The notes: generated from the sequence alone by a model not told the origin. Numbered from the stretch's first letter, positions 48,572-60,660 are shown. The stretch: DNA of 64,000 nucleotides from Mesomycoplasma flocculare ATCC 27399 (GCF_000815065.1 NZ_CP007585.1:372001-436000), one strand, 5' to 3'. Made by a program: numbers and translations.

Positions 48572-49240
48572 ATGGCACTACCACTCTTGCAAATAGCGCT
48601 TGATAATCAAAGTATCGAAGAAGCGATTATAACAGCAAAAAAAGCAGAAAAATACATCGATATTATTGAGGTTGGCACAATTTTACTAGCAGCCGAAGGT
48701 AAAAAGGCAATATCCGCAATCAAAAATATTTTCCCTGATAAAACAATTGTTGCCGATGGGAAAATTGCTGATGCTGGAAACATTTTTGGAAAAATGTTTT
48801 TTGATGCAGGAGCAGATTTTACCACTGTAATTTGCGCAGCTGAGACTCCAACTATTAAAGATTTAGTTATTCTTTCAAAAAAATATTCCCAAATAAGTGG
48901 CAAAAATAAAGAAATTCAAGTGGAAATGACTAATAATTTTACCTGAGAACAGGTTCAAGACTGGCAAAAAGTGGCAGTTCCTCAGATTGTCTGACACCGC
49001 CCTCGTGATTCGCAAGAAACTGGCAAAAAATGAGGAACAAAGGACATTGAAATAGTAAAAAAACTAGCAAATTGCGGATTTAAAATAACAATTACAGGCG
49101 GGGTTGAAGTAGAAGATATCAAATTATTCAAAGATATCCCAATTTATATTTTTATCGCCGGGCGCGCAATTCGCGATGCTAAAGACCCAGAGGCAAAAGC
49201 AAAGGAATTCAAAGATGAGTTTAAAAAATACTGAAGCTAA
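48572..49240 (+). CDS. ulaD: 3-keto-L-gulonate-6-phosphate decarboxylase
   Basis: 222 residues, an orotidine-decarboxylase-superfamily barrel. LLQIALDNQSIEEAI, DIIEVGTILLAAEG, IVADGKIADAG (metal and substrate residues) and ITGGVEVEDI plus IFIAGRAI at the end are typical of UlaD/SgbH and hexulose-phosphate synthase. It removes CO2 from the ring-opened ascorbate phosphate, giving L-xylulose-5-phosphate. The end overlaps ulaE by 26 bases. The alternative, ribulose-monophosphate-pathway synthase, is unlikely next to ulaE and ulaF. Confidence 0.9.
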
Positions 49241-50111
49241 TTTTTTTGTTGGTATCTACGAAAAAGCGATTGATAAGCGATTTTCATTTGTCGATAAAAT
49301 TAAAATTGCAAAAAAAGCTGGTTTTAATTTTATCGAAATGTCAGTGGACGAAACTGATGAATTTGCGGCTCGTCTTGACTTTTCTAATAAAGAAATTAGT
49401 GAAATTCGAACAGCTTTATTCGAAAATGATTTTTACATAAATTCAATGTGTCTTTCATTACACCGCAAATTCCCTTTTGGCTCTGCTGATGAAAAAGTAC
49501 GAGAAAAATCAATTGAAATCATGGAAAAAGCGCTGATTTTAGCAAAAAAATTAGGGATTTCAATTATTCAATTAGCCGCCTATGATATCTATTATGAAAA
49601 AGAACATCAAAATTCAGAAATTTTTTTCATAAAAACAATGAAAAAAATTGTTTATTTAGCAAAAAAATATAGTATAACTATAGCCTTTGAGTCAATGGAT
49701 CGAAAATTTGCCGGAACGATTTCTCGCCTATTATACCTTCAAAAATCTATTGGTGGCGGTGTTTTTTTATATCCTGATCTTGGGAATTTAACGCGTTTTT
49801 CTAATGATTTAGAAGCAGAAATTAAACTAGGGAAAAGCGAGATTGTTGCTTTTCATTTCAAAGACACACTTCCAAATACATTTAAAAATCTAGACTTTGG
49901 TCAAGGCGATGTTAATTTTGTTAATGTATTTAAATACATTTTAAATGCAAAAATTAATGTTCCTTTTGTAATCGAAATGTGACATAAACCAGAAAATTTT
50001 GACCAAAAAACAAATTTTTCACACAATTTTGCAATACAGGTAAATATAATCAAAAATGCTCGCGATTTTTTTGAACAACAATTGAGGTTAGCCCATGAAA
50101 GTCAAGGATAA
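49215..50111 (+). CDS. ulaE: L-ribulose/L-xylulose-5-phosphate 3-epimerase
   Basis: 298 residues, xylose-isomerase-like barrel. GIYEKAIDKRFSFVDKIKIA at the start is the UlaE/SgbU signature. FIEMSVDE, CLSLHRKFPFGS, AFESMD and PDLGNLTRF carry the metal ligands. It converts L-xylulose-5-P to L-ribulose-5-P. The start lies inside ulaD and the end overlaps ulaF by 17 bases. Confidence 0.9.
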
Positions 50112-50817
50112 AAACGAACTTGCAACATTACAAAAAGCGGTTTTAGAAGCAAACCTTTTATTATATAATTCAAAATTAGCCCTTCATACTTGAGGAAATG
50201 TTTCGGCAATTAGTAAAGATCGAAGTTATTATGTAATCAAGCCAAGCGGAATTCCGTATGAAAAAATGCAGTTTTCAGATATGGTTGCTGTTGATTTAGA
50301 AAATAATGTCCTTGAATCCGAATTAAATCCTTCAAGTGACACACCTACTCATTCTTTAATTTACAAAGCCGATCACCGAATTAGCGCAATTGTACACACT
50401 CATTCACCTTTTGCAGTTTCTTGAGCACAAGCGGGAAAAGAAATTCCAGCCCTAGGAACCACCCACGCTGATAATTTTTTTGGCGCGATTCCTTGTACTG
50501 ATTCGCTAACTGATGAACAAATCAATGGTGAATACGAACATAATACAGGACTAGTAATTCTTGATCATTTTCGCAAAAACCAGCTTGATTTTATTGCAAC
50601 TCCAGGAGTTTTAGTGAAAGAACACGGACCTTTTTGTTGGTCTGACAAATCAGCAATCGATGCTGTGAAATTAGCTATGACTTTTGAAGAAATAGCAAAA
50701 ATGGCTTTCTATACAAAATTAATGAACCCTTTGCAAAATCAGGCAAACCCAGTTTTGCAAAGAAAACATTACAACCGCAAACACGGAAAAAACGCATATT
50801 ATGGACAAAAAAAATAA
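50095..50817 (+). CDS. ulaF: L-ribulose-5-phosphate 4-epimerase
   Basis: 240 residues, class II aldolase fold. TWGNVSAI (phosphate loop), KPSGIPY, SSDTPTH, the metal-binding HTHS and the later H in GTTHAD, and VKEHGPF are family landmarks. It produces D-xylulose-5-P, which transketolase in this window can use. It overlaps ulaE and the HAD gene, so the whole unit is translationally linked. Confidence 0.9.
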
Positions 50818-51688
50818 GAACGTAATATCACAAAAACAAGAACTAAACAAAATAAAAAATTTTGTTTTTGATCTTGATGGTACTTTATTAACTTCAGAAC
50901 ATGAAATTAGTCCAAAAACAGTTGCAAAAATCACTGAATTAAGGTCAAAACAAAAAAAAATTATTTTTTGTTCAGGTAGACCATGATATTTTATAAAAAA
51001 ATATTATTTTCAACTAAAACCTGATTTTCCTGTTATTAGTTGCAATGGCTCACTCATTTACGATTTTAAGAAAAACCTAGTTATTTTTAGGAAAAGTTTT
51101 GAGCCTAATCAAGTACAAAATATTTTTAATATCCTTGTAAAATACAGCATAATTTTTTTAATTTACACAACAACTAACATGCTTGCTTTTAGTGAAAAAA
51201 ACAAAAACTGCTCTTGATTTTCTTATCTTAAAGAGCAAAATGATAACTTTTCCGAAATTGAGAAATTACCTCTTAATTTCTATGATTATCTCGACTTTAA
51301 CCAAAAAAAGATCGCAAATCTTGAAGTTGTAAAGTTTTTACTAATAAAACGTGATAGTGACCCAGAGTTATTCCAAAAAGCAATTTCGGAGCTTGAAAAA
51401 ATTGAGAATATTTATTTAGTACAATCACAATCTGCCGTTATCGATATCATGATTTCTGGTTCAAATAAAGGTGAAGGGCTTAAATTTTTAGCGCAAAATT
51501 ATCAGCTTGATCTTGAAAAAACCTTGGTTTTTGGCGATGCAACTAACGACCTGCCAATGTTTGCAACAGCAAAATTTTCGGTTGCAATGGGGCAGTCAGC
51601 TCAAAATGTGCAAAAAAAAGCAACTTTTATAACAAAACCAAACGATCAAGATGGAATTGCTTATTTTTTGGAAAAATATTATGAATAA
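50801..51688 (+). CDS. Cof-type HAD hydrolase (sugar phosphatase-like)
   Basis: 295 residues. FDLDGTLLTSEHEIS is HAD motif I with the nucleophile Asp, IFCSGRP is motif II, and VFGDATNDLPMF is motif IV. The cap between them marks the Cof (IIB) subfamily, which removes phosphate from small sugar phosphates or FMN-like compounds. It starts inside ulaF and ends 8 bases into the next gene. Substrate unknown, but the operon suggests a pentose or ascorbate-derived phosphate. Confidence 0.85.
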
Positions 51689-52193
51689 TTTACTAAATTT
51701 TCTTAACAGCTTTCAAAAAGTAAAAATTAACCATTTCTCTAATGGTTATTGACTCGTTCCCAAATTTTGAAAAATTTTCTCGCCAAGACTAACAGGCTAT
51801 GTGATAAAAAATGGCAAAACTTTAGAAGAAATAGTAAAAAATAACGATCTTCTAAAAAAGGAAATAATTTTTAGCTTTAATGGCGATTATAATTTTTATA
51901 ATTTTAATATTGCCTTAAAATTACGCGAAATCAACTTTCGTCTTGATTATAATGTAGTTAGAAAAAAACCTAATGAAGACTTTTTTGTCTTTTATCCAGT
52001 TAAAAATTGCAAAATTGTCCTTGACAAACGCGGAATTGCGTTAATTTATGAGGGGACTATACCATTTTTTTCAAAAAGCTATTATGAAAAAATGGTTGAT
52101 TTTCAGCGTGAATATATGCAAAAAAACCAAATTAAAAAAGAATTTATAGGATTTTTTTGAAGAAGGAATGGTTATAAGGAAATCTATAAATAA
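51681..52193 (+). CDS. Hypothetical protein at the end of the ula operon
   Basis: 170 residues, basic and aromatic-rich, with no signal peptide or membrane segment. It overlaps the HAD gene by 8 bases, so it belongs to the operon. Family not recognised; the C-terminus WRRNGYKEIYK is strongly basic. No RNA- or DNA-binding motif could be named. Confidence 0.65.
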
Positions 52194-52291
52194 AACAGAA
52201 ACAAATTCTAAAAATATGTTATTATTTATTGAAAAGCTGATCAATAGTTTTTTATATTTTTATATTTAAAAATACAAAGTTGGGTTTAGAA

Positions 52292-54292
52292 ATGAAAAAA
52301 TTTATAAAAAAATCGTTAATTTTATCTTCAGTTGGTTTTCCTCTTATAGTTGTTTCTTGTTTCCAAGAAGAAGACCTAAATAAAAGGGTTTTTTCAAATC
52401 CTGAAGCAACAGAAAAATATCAATTACTAAAAGAAATTCTAAGCATTCCACTTTCAATCGAAAAAAACGACATTGCCAGCTTTAATTTTTCCACGCTAAT
52501 TGACAAATTTTCCATTGATCCTAACGAAAAAAAAGTAGAAGGACAACCCAATTTTCAGCGTTTTTTCCATAAAGACTCAAAAGAAACTATTCTAAAAAAA
52601 ATTGAAACACTTGCTAAAAACCCAAACTTTTCTGAGACAATTAAAAAATACTATTTAGGGACATCTTATTTATCAGCAAAAGAATTCTTCGAAAAATGAA
52701 AAGCATCACAACAAAAATACTTAAAATCAACTAATTTACACGTAAACCCTGAATTCATTCCACAAGAATATGGATCTGGTTTTTCGGTTAACAACCAAGA
52801 ATTAGATCAGAGATATTTATATTATAAAACTATTATCGCTTTTGCTAAACATTATCTCAAAATGGGCCCTGTCGAAAATGAATATCCTGAGCAAACTCCT
52901 CATGAAACAGAAAAAGTTCCTGAAAATGAAGTAAATTCTACAAAGCAAACACCCGAAACCAATGAAGACAGCGCAAAAAAAAATGGGCAAGAAAAATATC
53001 ATGATATTAATTCAAAATACAAAAGCGATCTTCAAAAAGCCGAAACAGCACTCGAAAAAGCGAGCGCAGAACTGGACAAATTACTAACGGAAATGCCGAA
53101 ACGAACAGGTTCTGACGAAAAAGGGGCCAAGTATTTGTCTGAAGAATACAAAATAAAATTTCGTGACTGGGAAGCAAAATTTAACGATGCCGTTAAAAAA
53201 CGAGAGGATGCAGAACAACTAGTCGAAAAAATTAGTGCGAGCGTGCAAACTGATACTAAAAAAATCGCGCCTTCTCAGCACAGCGAACAAAAAACTGAAA
53301 AAAATAAACGCTTAATTCCCGTTCCAATTGATCCAGTTTTATACATTGTAGGCGCAATTTTAGATGCAACAACCCAACCACTTTCAAATGCTTATTGATG
53401 AAATTATAATTATGAAATTTTGAATGAAGCTGCACTAAAAGTGAAAAAGGGGATTAAAAAGGGGGAAGAATTAGACTTGCCGATTATTAGCGATAAAGAT
53501 TTTCAATTAAAGTCTGAGCTTACCGAGAAACTCGATAAGTATTCAATAAAAGCAAAAGATGGGCGAAAATACAAAGTACAACCAAGAGCTTTTTTTCTAG
53601 TTGATGATAAAACCTATGTCGATGAACAAGACAATAAAATAAAAAAGGCAATTTACAGACTTTATTGAATAATTGATAAAAATCCTGATTCTAGCGAAAA
53701 AACAGAAAAAAAAGAACCACAAACTAAAAAACTAACACCAGAAAATAAGATGAATAATGATTCAAAAAGTGCTAAAAATCATAAATTTCACGAAAAAGCA
53801 AGAATTTTTGCTAATTCAGAAAAACTAGCAAATCCCGAAACTCAACAAATGCAAGAAAATAACAAGACCGACGAAACCGCATCAGAAACTCCAAAAGTTC
53901 AAGGGCCTGAACCCCGACCAAAAACTGAAAATACCGAGGAAATAATCGGTCTTGTTGACGATTTTGACAAATACAAATTCACTGATAAAATTCAAAAATC
54001 ACCTTTTGCTAATTCTAATAATTTTTCCCAAGGTGGCCTTTACAATGCAAATTTATTACAATTAGAAGTTGAAATGAAAAAACAAGACCCCAATAATCCT
54101 AATCTTTTTTATGTCGAAAGACGTATTGATATTAGAGGATTTTTAAAAAAAGGGAAACTTTTACCTTTTCAACCCGCTAACCTTGAAAACAATTTAGAAA
54201 TTTTAGCCCTCAATGACAAATACAACCAAATTTTAGAATCCGAACGAGATCTACAAAATAATCTCATGATTAATCCAAACAATTTAGAATAA
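52292..54292 (+). CDS. Large Lys/Glu-rich lipoprotein
   Basis: 666 residues. The signal peptide ends LIVVSC (Cys23). In order: an N-terminal globular part, an acidic Glu/Thr/Pro linker (about 195-235), a coiled-coil segment (about 245-315, YKSDLQKAETALEKASAEL), a hydrophobic patch, and a second charged linker (about 470-550) before a C-terminal domain. Not recognised. ATG 52292 was preferred to a TTG at 52280. The long linkers suggest an antigen that extends from the surface. Confidence 0.75.
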
Positions 54293-54335
54293 AAAAATAA
54301 AAAACTAGTAAATAACGTAATTTTTTGATATAATT

Positions 54336-55562
54336 ATGATTAGAATTTATATTCCTGATGTAAAAAATGGTGTTTTAGATACTAAATTTGGTAACGGAAA
54401 TCTAGGAAAAAAATATCCTAATTCCGTAAGTTTTCCGATAAAATGAGACAAAGTAAAAGCTGCAAAATCATATGCGCTCACTCTAATTGACTATGAAGCC
54501 ACAGCTGAATTAGGTTTTGTTTTTATTAATTGAGTTGCCGCAAATATCAAAAAAAATAAGTTAAAGTGAGATGATTCTTTTTCACGGCCAGATAAAATGT
54601 ATCAGTTTGAAAATTCAATGACAAAACATGCAAATGATTATTTGCTGGATTCTTTTTATCGTGAGCATCCTGATGGCGTTTATTTTGGGCCTTTACCTCC
54701 AGTTGAAGATCATAATTATCGCCTTGAAGTTTTTGCCCTTGATATTGACAATATAATTCCCGAAGAACTAAAAAATGAAAAACTTTTTTATGATGATTTT
54801 CTTGAACTAATTAAAAATCATGTAATTGACTATGGAATAAGCTCGTTTTTATATCGTTCCCAAGGAAAAATTGTAAAAAACTCACTAACAAAAAAAGAGA
54901 TAACAAAATCAGTATTAAATGCCGCCTTGCCAAAAGATAAGCAAAATTTTTTTCTTGATTTTCAACCAATTAATTTCAGCTCAAGAGCTCTAAGTCCACG
55001 AAATGATGACTACAGTCTTTTAGATATTGATTTTTTGGGTAAACAAGGAGTAAGCCCTTTTTTTAGCGCGCGAAATTTTGATCTAACAATATATGCAGAA
55101 TCGGAAAAAATTAAGGAATATGTTATCATAATTACTAGTTTTGCCGAAACTAAATCACTTGGTGTTGGTCTTAATTCCTGAGTCCGCGTTGGAATTAAAA
55201 AAGAGCAAAATGATTATAAAACTATTTTGCCTGCTGGAAGAAATAACTTTGAACTCTTTGAAAGCGAATTTCCGGTACAAAATAGCTTTGGCTCTTTTTG
55301 TGCAATAGCAATAGCAACAAAACTAGGACTTGATTCAGTTGAGAGATTCGAATTTATTAAAACAAAATACGGACTTATTTATCTGCCTGGCCTAACAAAT
55401 GGAAATGGTAAATACCAACTAGAAATTTTTGGCATTAATACGCTAATAAATTGAGCAAAAATTGCTCAAAACTCAAAAAAACCGCTTAATTCATTTGATG
55501 TTTTACAAACTATTAAAGGAAAAATTATCGGTTATAACCGTACTTTTTTTAAATTAATTTAA
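54336..55562 (+). CDS. PEBP/YbhB-like protein with a second, degenerate half
   Basis: 408 residues, no signal peptide. The first half follows the bacterial PEBP (YbhB/YbcL) pattern: KYPNSVSFPIKWDKVKAAKS, ALTLIDYEA, FVFINWVAANI, YFGPLPP and HNYRLEVFALD. The second half (from about 225) repeats the same order of strands in a weaker form: GVSPFFSARNF, YVIIITSFAE, NSWVRVGI, YGLIYLPGLTNGNGKYQLEIFGI. Bacterial members bind small ligands or inhibit proteases; the role here is unknown. TATAAT lies immediately before the ATG, so the transcript may be almost leaderless. Confidence 0.65.
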
Positions 55563-55580
55563 AAAAATTTCGATACCTAG

Positions 55581-56699
55581 CTAATCTAAATAATCAAGTT
55601 TTTCCCCCCTGCGATAAAGAAAACGGATTTCCCCGGCAAGCACAACTTGGTTTTCGTAATAAATAACAACCTGTTGTCCTGGAGTGATTGCAGGATAGTT
55701 TTGATAATAAACTCGGAAGGAATTTTCATCAATTATTTTCACTGTCACAGGAATTGCCTCTTGACGGTAGCGGAATTTTGCACTTAAATTACTAAGTTTT
55801 TCCAAATCTTTGACTAGAAAATTAGCATTATACGCTAAAAGTTCATCAGATTCTAACCATTTTTTATCACTTGCAGCACTTACGTATAAAATTTTTTCTT
55901 GGAGATTATGACCAACAACAAAATAGGGCTCATTCATTCCATTAAGTCCAAAACCTTTGCGTTGCCCGATTGTGAAATACATAACTCCAATATGCTTACC
56001 AAGAATTTTTTTTGTAGAAATATCGACAATATTACCTGGTTGAGCGGGAATATAATTTTGCAAAAAGTCAGTAAATTTGCGTTCGCCGATAAAACAAATG
56101 CCAGTTGAGTCTTTTTTTTCAGCATTTATTAGCCCTATTTTTGTTGCAATTTTTCTGATTGTTGTTTTTTTATAAAAACCTAACGGAAAAATTGTTTTTC
56201 TAAGCTGGGCTTTTGAAAGTTGTGCTAGAAAATAACTTTGATCTTTTGCCTTATCAATTCCGGCATATAAATTTCCGTTAATCGATTTTGCATAATGCCC
56301 CATTGCAATAAAATCAGCATTATGAACTTTTACAGCATAATTTAGAAAGTGCTTGAATTTTATATTTTTATTGCATAAAATATCAGGATTTGGTGTTAGC
56401 CCTTGTTGATATTTTGCAATAAAGTCAATAAAAACTTCATCTCAATACTCTTTGATAAAATCAATGCGGAAAATTGAGATTCCAAGTTGTGTGGCAACAG
56501 TTTTAGCATCTAGTCAATCTTGTTCTTGCGGACAAATATTAAAATTTTTTATATTTTTTTGACCTAAAAAATCATTATTGAGATTTGAGTCTCAATTTCG
56601 CATAAAAACTGCGATTAGTTCGTGCCCAGCTTTTTTTAAAAGATAAGCGGCAACTGCAGAATCAACACCCCCTGAAAAACCAAGAACTATTTTTGCCAC
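55581..56699 (-). CDS. mnmA: tRNA 2-thiouridylase
   Basis: 372 residues. The PP-loop FSGGVDSA at the start binds ATP. The catalytic cysteines are in [11 protein letters not shown] and [22 protein letters not shown] and [10 protein letters not shown] are further signatures. It adds sulfur to U34 of tRNAs for Lys, Glu and Gln. The start is GTG 56699, supported by GGAG 6 bases upstream; no ATG fits. The converging end is 18 bases from the PEBP gene. Confidence 0.93.
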
Positions 56700-56717
56700 T
56701 TTTTTCTCCAAAATTAG

Positions 56718-57590
56718 TTATTTTTTTGGTTTTGAAACTCAAAAAAAACTTCGAAAACGCTGAAATGATAATTTAATCTCACGTAAAACCCTTCAGTTCA
56801 CCGCCTTAATTCCAAAAATGTTAATATAAAAAATCGAAAGTAAATATGGCAAACAAATAACTGAAAGCACAATAATTAAATTCAATAAAATAACAATTGA
56901 ATTATTATCGCCAGAATAAAAAAATGGATGAATAAAGTTCATAAAAGGATAAACTGTCAATCCAGTGTAGAAAAAGATAATCCCTTTTTCTGCAATAATG
57001 TCATTGTTTTTAAATTCAGGCGCAATTCATTGTCTAATTGTAAAAAAATATAAAAGAAAACAAAATAAATAATAACAAACTGAATAAATAACCGAAAAAC
57101 TTAGACCTAATTTATTAATTTGAAATTCTTTACGAAATCAAAAAAGAACAAAAATTGACAAAATTGGATTTACAAGGTGCACTGTCGAAGTTTTTATAAA
57201 AGTAAGAAAATTCATATTCAAATTTCAGGCAATTAAAGTTCAAAAAATAACCAAAACAATCGTTAAAATCACGGTAAAAACGAATAAAATTTGAAATTTT
57301 CTCTCAGTTGCATTCAGAACAAAACTAAGTAAAACAATTCCGTAAAGTAAATTTGATTGGTAGGTAAGATAGAAAAACACACTAAAATTTTGAAAGTAAT
57401 TACTAAAACTAATAAAATAAAATTTATCAACTACAAATTCAGGACGATTTTTAATCATTGAATTGACAATAAGCGATACTGTAACACTAATAATTAATAA
57501 GGAAAAAACAAAGGCAATTTTACGTTCCTTTTTCCATAATGAAAAATGATCAAGTTTTGTTGATAAAAACGAATTATTATTTTCAATCAT
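56718..57590 (-). CDS. Six-span membrane protein, DUF1600/Pr6Pr-like
   Basis: 290 residues with six hydrophobic segments and short charged loops. VHLVNPILSIFVLFWF and FTGLTVYPFMNFIHPFFY-like stretches recall the Pr6Pr/DUF1600 membrane proteins known from mycoplasmas. Function unknown. It ends 18 bases before mnmA on the same strand. The assignment is tentative. Confidence 0.6.
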
Positions 57591-57714
57591 AATAAATATT
57601 TACTCTAGATTATATAACAAAAATTTTTTAAAACGGTAAAAATTAGCTTTTTTGTCGAAAATTTCATTAAAATTAAATTGCCCTTTATTGTTTAGTTATT
57701 TTACCTGCGATAAT

Positions 57715-57765
57715 AAAAACCAAAAAAAGAAGTAAATAAACTTCCTTTTTAGTTTTTTATCACTT
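57715..57765 (-). terminator. Likely terminator after tkt
   Basis: Inverted repeat AAAAAGAAGT / ACTTCCTTTTT around 57723-57751, between the tkt end and the next minus-strand gene. Confidence 0.5.
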
Positions 57766-57790
57766 TTTTAAGTTTTAAAAAAATTTGCTA

Positions 57791-59638
57791 TTAAATTATT
57801 ATTTCTTTGATTTTTTCTCTTAAATTTTCAAATGTAAAACCAATTTTTTCTAAAATTTTTTCGCCTGGAGCCGAAAAACCAAAATCATCATTGCCAAAAT
57901 TATACCTTGCATGAACTTTTCAACCAAAAGTTGTTGCTAATTCAATTGAAATCGCATAATTAGGATCTCAAATTGGTTGTTTTTGTCAATTTGATAAGGA
58001 AATTAAATTAAGATTTAATGTTTTTGCAATTTGATCAGCAAGTCCAAGTTCTGAACCAGTTGCAATAAGCGCTCATTTTGAATCAGTTTTTCTTACTAAA
58101 TAAGCGCCTTTTTTAAAGTTAGTTTTTGATGAGTCAAAAGATTTTATATTCTGACGAGTTAAAATTATTGCACATGGTTGATGCTTATTTTCAAGCGCTA
58201 ATTCATAGGCTGCTTTTAATTCTGTTTCGTCTCCTGGACGATAAATTGCAAGATTTGGAACAGATCTTAACATTGCTAATTGTTCAACTGGTTGATGAGT
58301 TGGTCCATCTTCCCCAACCATCAAAGAATCGTGAGTAAAAATATAATTTACTGGCAGTTTCATAATTGCTGCTAGTCTTAAAGCTGGTTTTAAATAATCG
58401 GCAAAAACAAAAAAAGTGGAAACAAATGGGCGTAATACAGAATGAAGTGCAATGCCATTGGCAATTGCTGCCATTGCAAATTCGCGCACACCGAACATTA
58501 AATTACGACCTTGATAATTTGTGCTAGTAAAAATTCCGTCAGCACCTTTTGCTTTAGTTGAAACCGATAAATCAGCAGATCCACCAATCCAATATGGAAG
58601 ATTTTTAGAAATATAGTCAAGAATTTGCCCAGAAGTATTTCTTGTTGCTTGATTTTTTGGCAGCTCAAAATCGATTTCCAAATTAATATTCTGCCCTTTT
58701 TGAAGAAATTCTTCAAGTTCTTTTGACATTTTAAATTCTTGTTTTTTTAGCTGTGTTCTTTTTCCTAACGTATTTTGCCAATGGCTTTTAACTTCTTCAT
58801 CTAAATAAAAATCATCATATTCTCATTCAAGATTTTTTTTCAAAGTAAGAATGTCACTACCTAGTGGCGCCCCGTGAACCTCGCTTGTTTTTTCTTTGCT
58901 AGTTCCTTCGCCAATTATTGTTTTAATTTCAATAAAACTTGGTTTATTAGCGGCTTTTGCTTTTGCAATTGCCTCTGAGATTAGCTTAACATCATTTTTT
59001 TGCACTAATTGATAAAAAAGACCTTGAGACTCAACGCGCTGACGTACATTTTCACTAAAAACCACATTCAATTGTGAATCAAGTTGAACATCGTTTGAAT
59101 CATAAAGTACAATCAAATTTCTTAACTTTAAATGGCCAGCAAGCGAAAGCGCTTCATATGAGATTCCTTCTTGAAGATCGCCATCACCGCATAAAATATA
59201 AGTATAATGGTTAATTTCCTTAAATTTAGCACCTAAATGTGACTGCGCCAGTGCAATTCCAACTCCCATTGCAATTCCTTGGCCAAGCGGGCCAGTAGTT
59301 GCCTCAACTCCGAGAGTATGCCCAAATTCAGGGTGTCCCGGAGTTTTTGAACCTAACTGGCGAAAATTTTCAAGGTCTTGTTTTTTTAATATTCCTAAAC
59401 TATATCATAAAGAATACAAAAGCCCAGATGCATGACCAGCTGATAGAATAAATCTGTCACGATTTACTCAATTTGGATCGTTAATATCAAAATTGATATG
59501 ATCGCGATAAAGGGCATAAAGCATTTTTGATGCGCTTAAAATTACCCCAGGATGGCCAGAATTTGCTTTATTAACCGCAGCAACTCCGTGCATTTTTAAA
59601 GAATTTAACGCCAACTTGTCGATATTTTTTTTTGTCAT
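57791..59638 (-). CDS. tkt: Transketolase
   Basis: 615 residues. N-terminal AVNKANSGHPG; thiamine-diphosphate motif CGDGDLQEGISYEA; VEATTGPLGQG; transketolase motif HDSLMVGEDGPTHQPVEQ; and the C-terminal domain. It links pentose phosphates, including those made by UlaF, to glycolysis. ATG 59638 begins 2 bases after the efp stop, so both are co-translated; an upstream start inside efp is not needed. The length is a little short of bacterial Tkt (about 660) but all domains are present. Confidence 0.95.
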
Positions 59639-59639
59639 T

Positions 59640-60206
59640 TTAATTTTTCTCCCCGCGTGATACATATTTTCCATCTTCTGTTGAAACAATTATACTCTCA
59701 CCTTCTTTAATAAATAAGGGCACATCAATTTCATAACCGGTTTCTAATGTTGCTTTTTTTGTTGGATTTGTTGTTGTATTACCTTTTACAGCATCAAAAG
59801 TTGAATCTATTTTAAGTTCAATTTTAGCTGGAAGTTCAATATCAAGAATTTCGTTATTAAATTTTCGTAATTTCACTTTTGTGCCTTCAGTTAAAAAATT
59901 AAGTTCCCAACTAATTCTTGCATTTTCAATTACTACTTGTTCGTAAGTATTATCATCCATTAAAACGATATTTGCCCCATCATTATAAAGGTATGACATA
60001 GAAATTTTCTCAATATGCGCTTTTCCCACTCTTTCGCCGCCGGAAAAAGTCTTAACTATAATCGCGCCAGTGCGTAAATTTTTAACTTTTGCCTTTAAAT
60101 TTGCCTGGCTTCGTCCTTGCTTTGAATGCTGCGCGGAAATTACAACATAAATTTCATTTTCGAATTCAAAAGTAATTCCAGGACGAAATTCGTTAACATT
60201 AACCAT
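59640..60206 (-). CDS. efp: Elongation factor P
   Basis: 188 residues with the three EF-P barrels. The start MVNVNEFRPGITFEFENEIY and the middle part with SYLYNDG are typical. The loop that reaches the peptidyl-transferase centre reads HSKQGRSQ, with Arg32 at the tip where many bacteria have Lys. It helps ribosomes pass polyproline. It is followed by tkt after one base. Confidence 0.93.
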   Translation of the reverse strand: MVNVNEFRPGITFEFENEIYVVISAQHSKQGRSQANLKAKVKNLRTGAIIVKTFSGGERVGKAHIEKISMSYLYNDGANIVLMDDNTYEQVVIENARISWELNFLTEGTKVKLRKFNNEILDIELPAKIELKIDSTFDAVKGNTTTNPTKKATLETGYEIDVPLFIKEGESIIVSTEDGKYVSRGEKN

Positions 60207-60395
60207 TCCACCTCCATTTATTATATAAAAGCCATAAAGTAATAGTAAATTATAGCATAATGCCCAAAAAATTTAAAGTAAAATTTGCTCAAATTTTATA
60301 TAAAAAATTGATTTAAAACTATAATCATTTTTGTAAAAGTTTTTCTTTGTTCAAAACTTTTATTCAAGATAACTAGATTATAACAAAAAAGCGTG

Positions 60396-60592
60396 TATAA
60401 TTATGTTTAGCGGCCAGTAGTCACAAGTTTTGCTAGCTTACAAATAAAAATTTTTAAAACAAAGTTTAGAGAAATTATATTTTGTATCACAAAAGAGAAA
60501 GTTCCTATTTTTAACCTGCATTTTTCCTTTTTTTAATAGAAAAATTAAAAAACACAATTAAATTAGCAACTTGTGTTGTTTTTTTGGTATTG
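60396..60592 (+). ncRNA. Candidate small RNA (unverified)
   Basis: TATAAT at 60396-60401 is followed by about 180 bases without an ORF, ending in AACACAA ... TTGTGTT (about 60549-60582) and T7. The region holds the only GC-richer patch nearby (AGCGGCCAGTAGTCACAAG). It does not show the conserved motifs of SRP RNA, tmRNA or RNase P RNA. Confidence 0.35.
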
Positions 60593-60596
60593 TGAA

Positions 60597-60660
60597 TGTA
60601 CCGCTTTTTTAATTCTTTGTTTTTTAATGAAAAAAATTGTCTTGGATTGAAGCGGTACGA
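60597..60660 (+). repeat. Perfect inverted repeat in front of secDF
   Basis: GTACCGCTT (60598-60606) and its complement AAGCGGTAC (60650-60658) are separated by about 43 AT-rich bases. It could form an extended stem-loop or bind a dimeric protein. Confidence 0.65.

Noticed and set aside
48607-48903. Minus-strand frame of 98 codons inside ulaD
   Set aside because: It overlaps a clear enzyme gene and is a composition artefact.
52862-53398. The frames at 52862, 53420 and 53750 as separate small genes
   Set aside because: They are one lipoprotein frame interrupted only by UGA, which codes for Trp here.
55899-56125. Short frames on both strands inside mnmA
   Set aside because: mnmA is intact and all landmarks are in one frame; these are shadows.
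58126-58716. Alternative frames inside transketolase
   Set aside because: The transketolase frame is continuous and carries all motifs.
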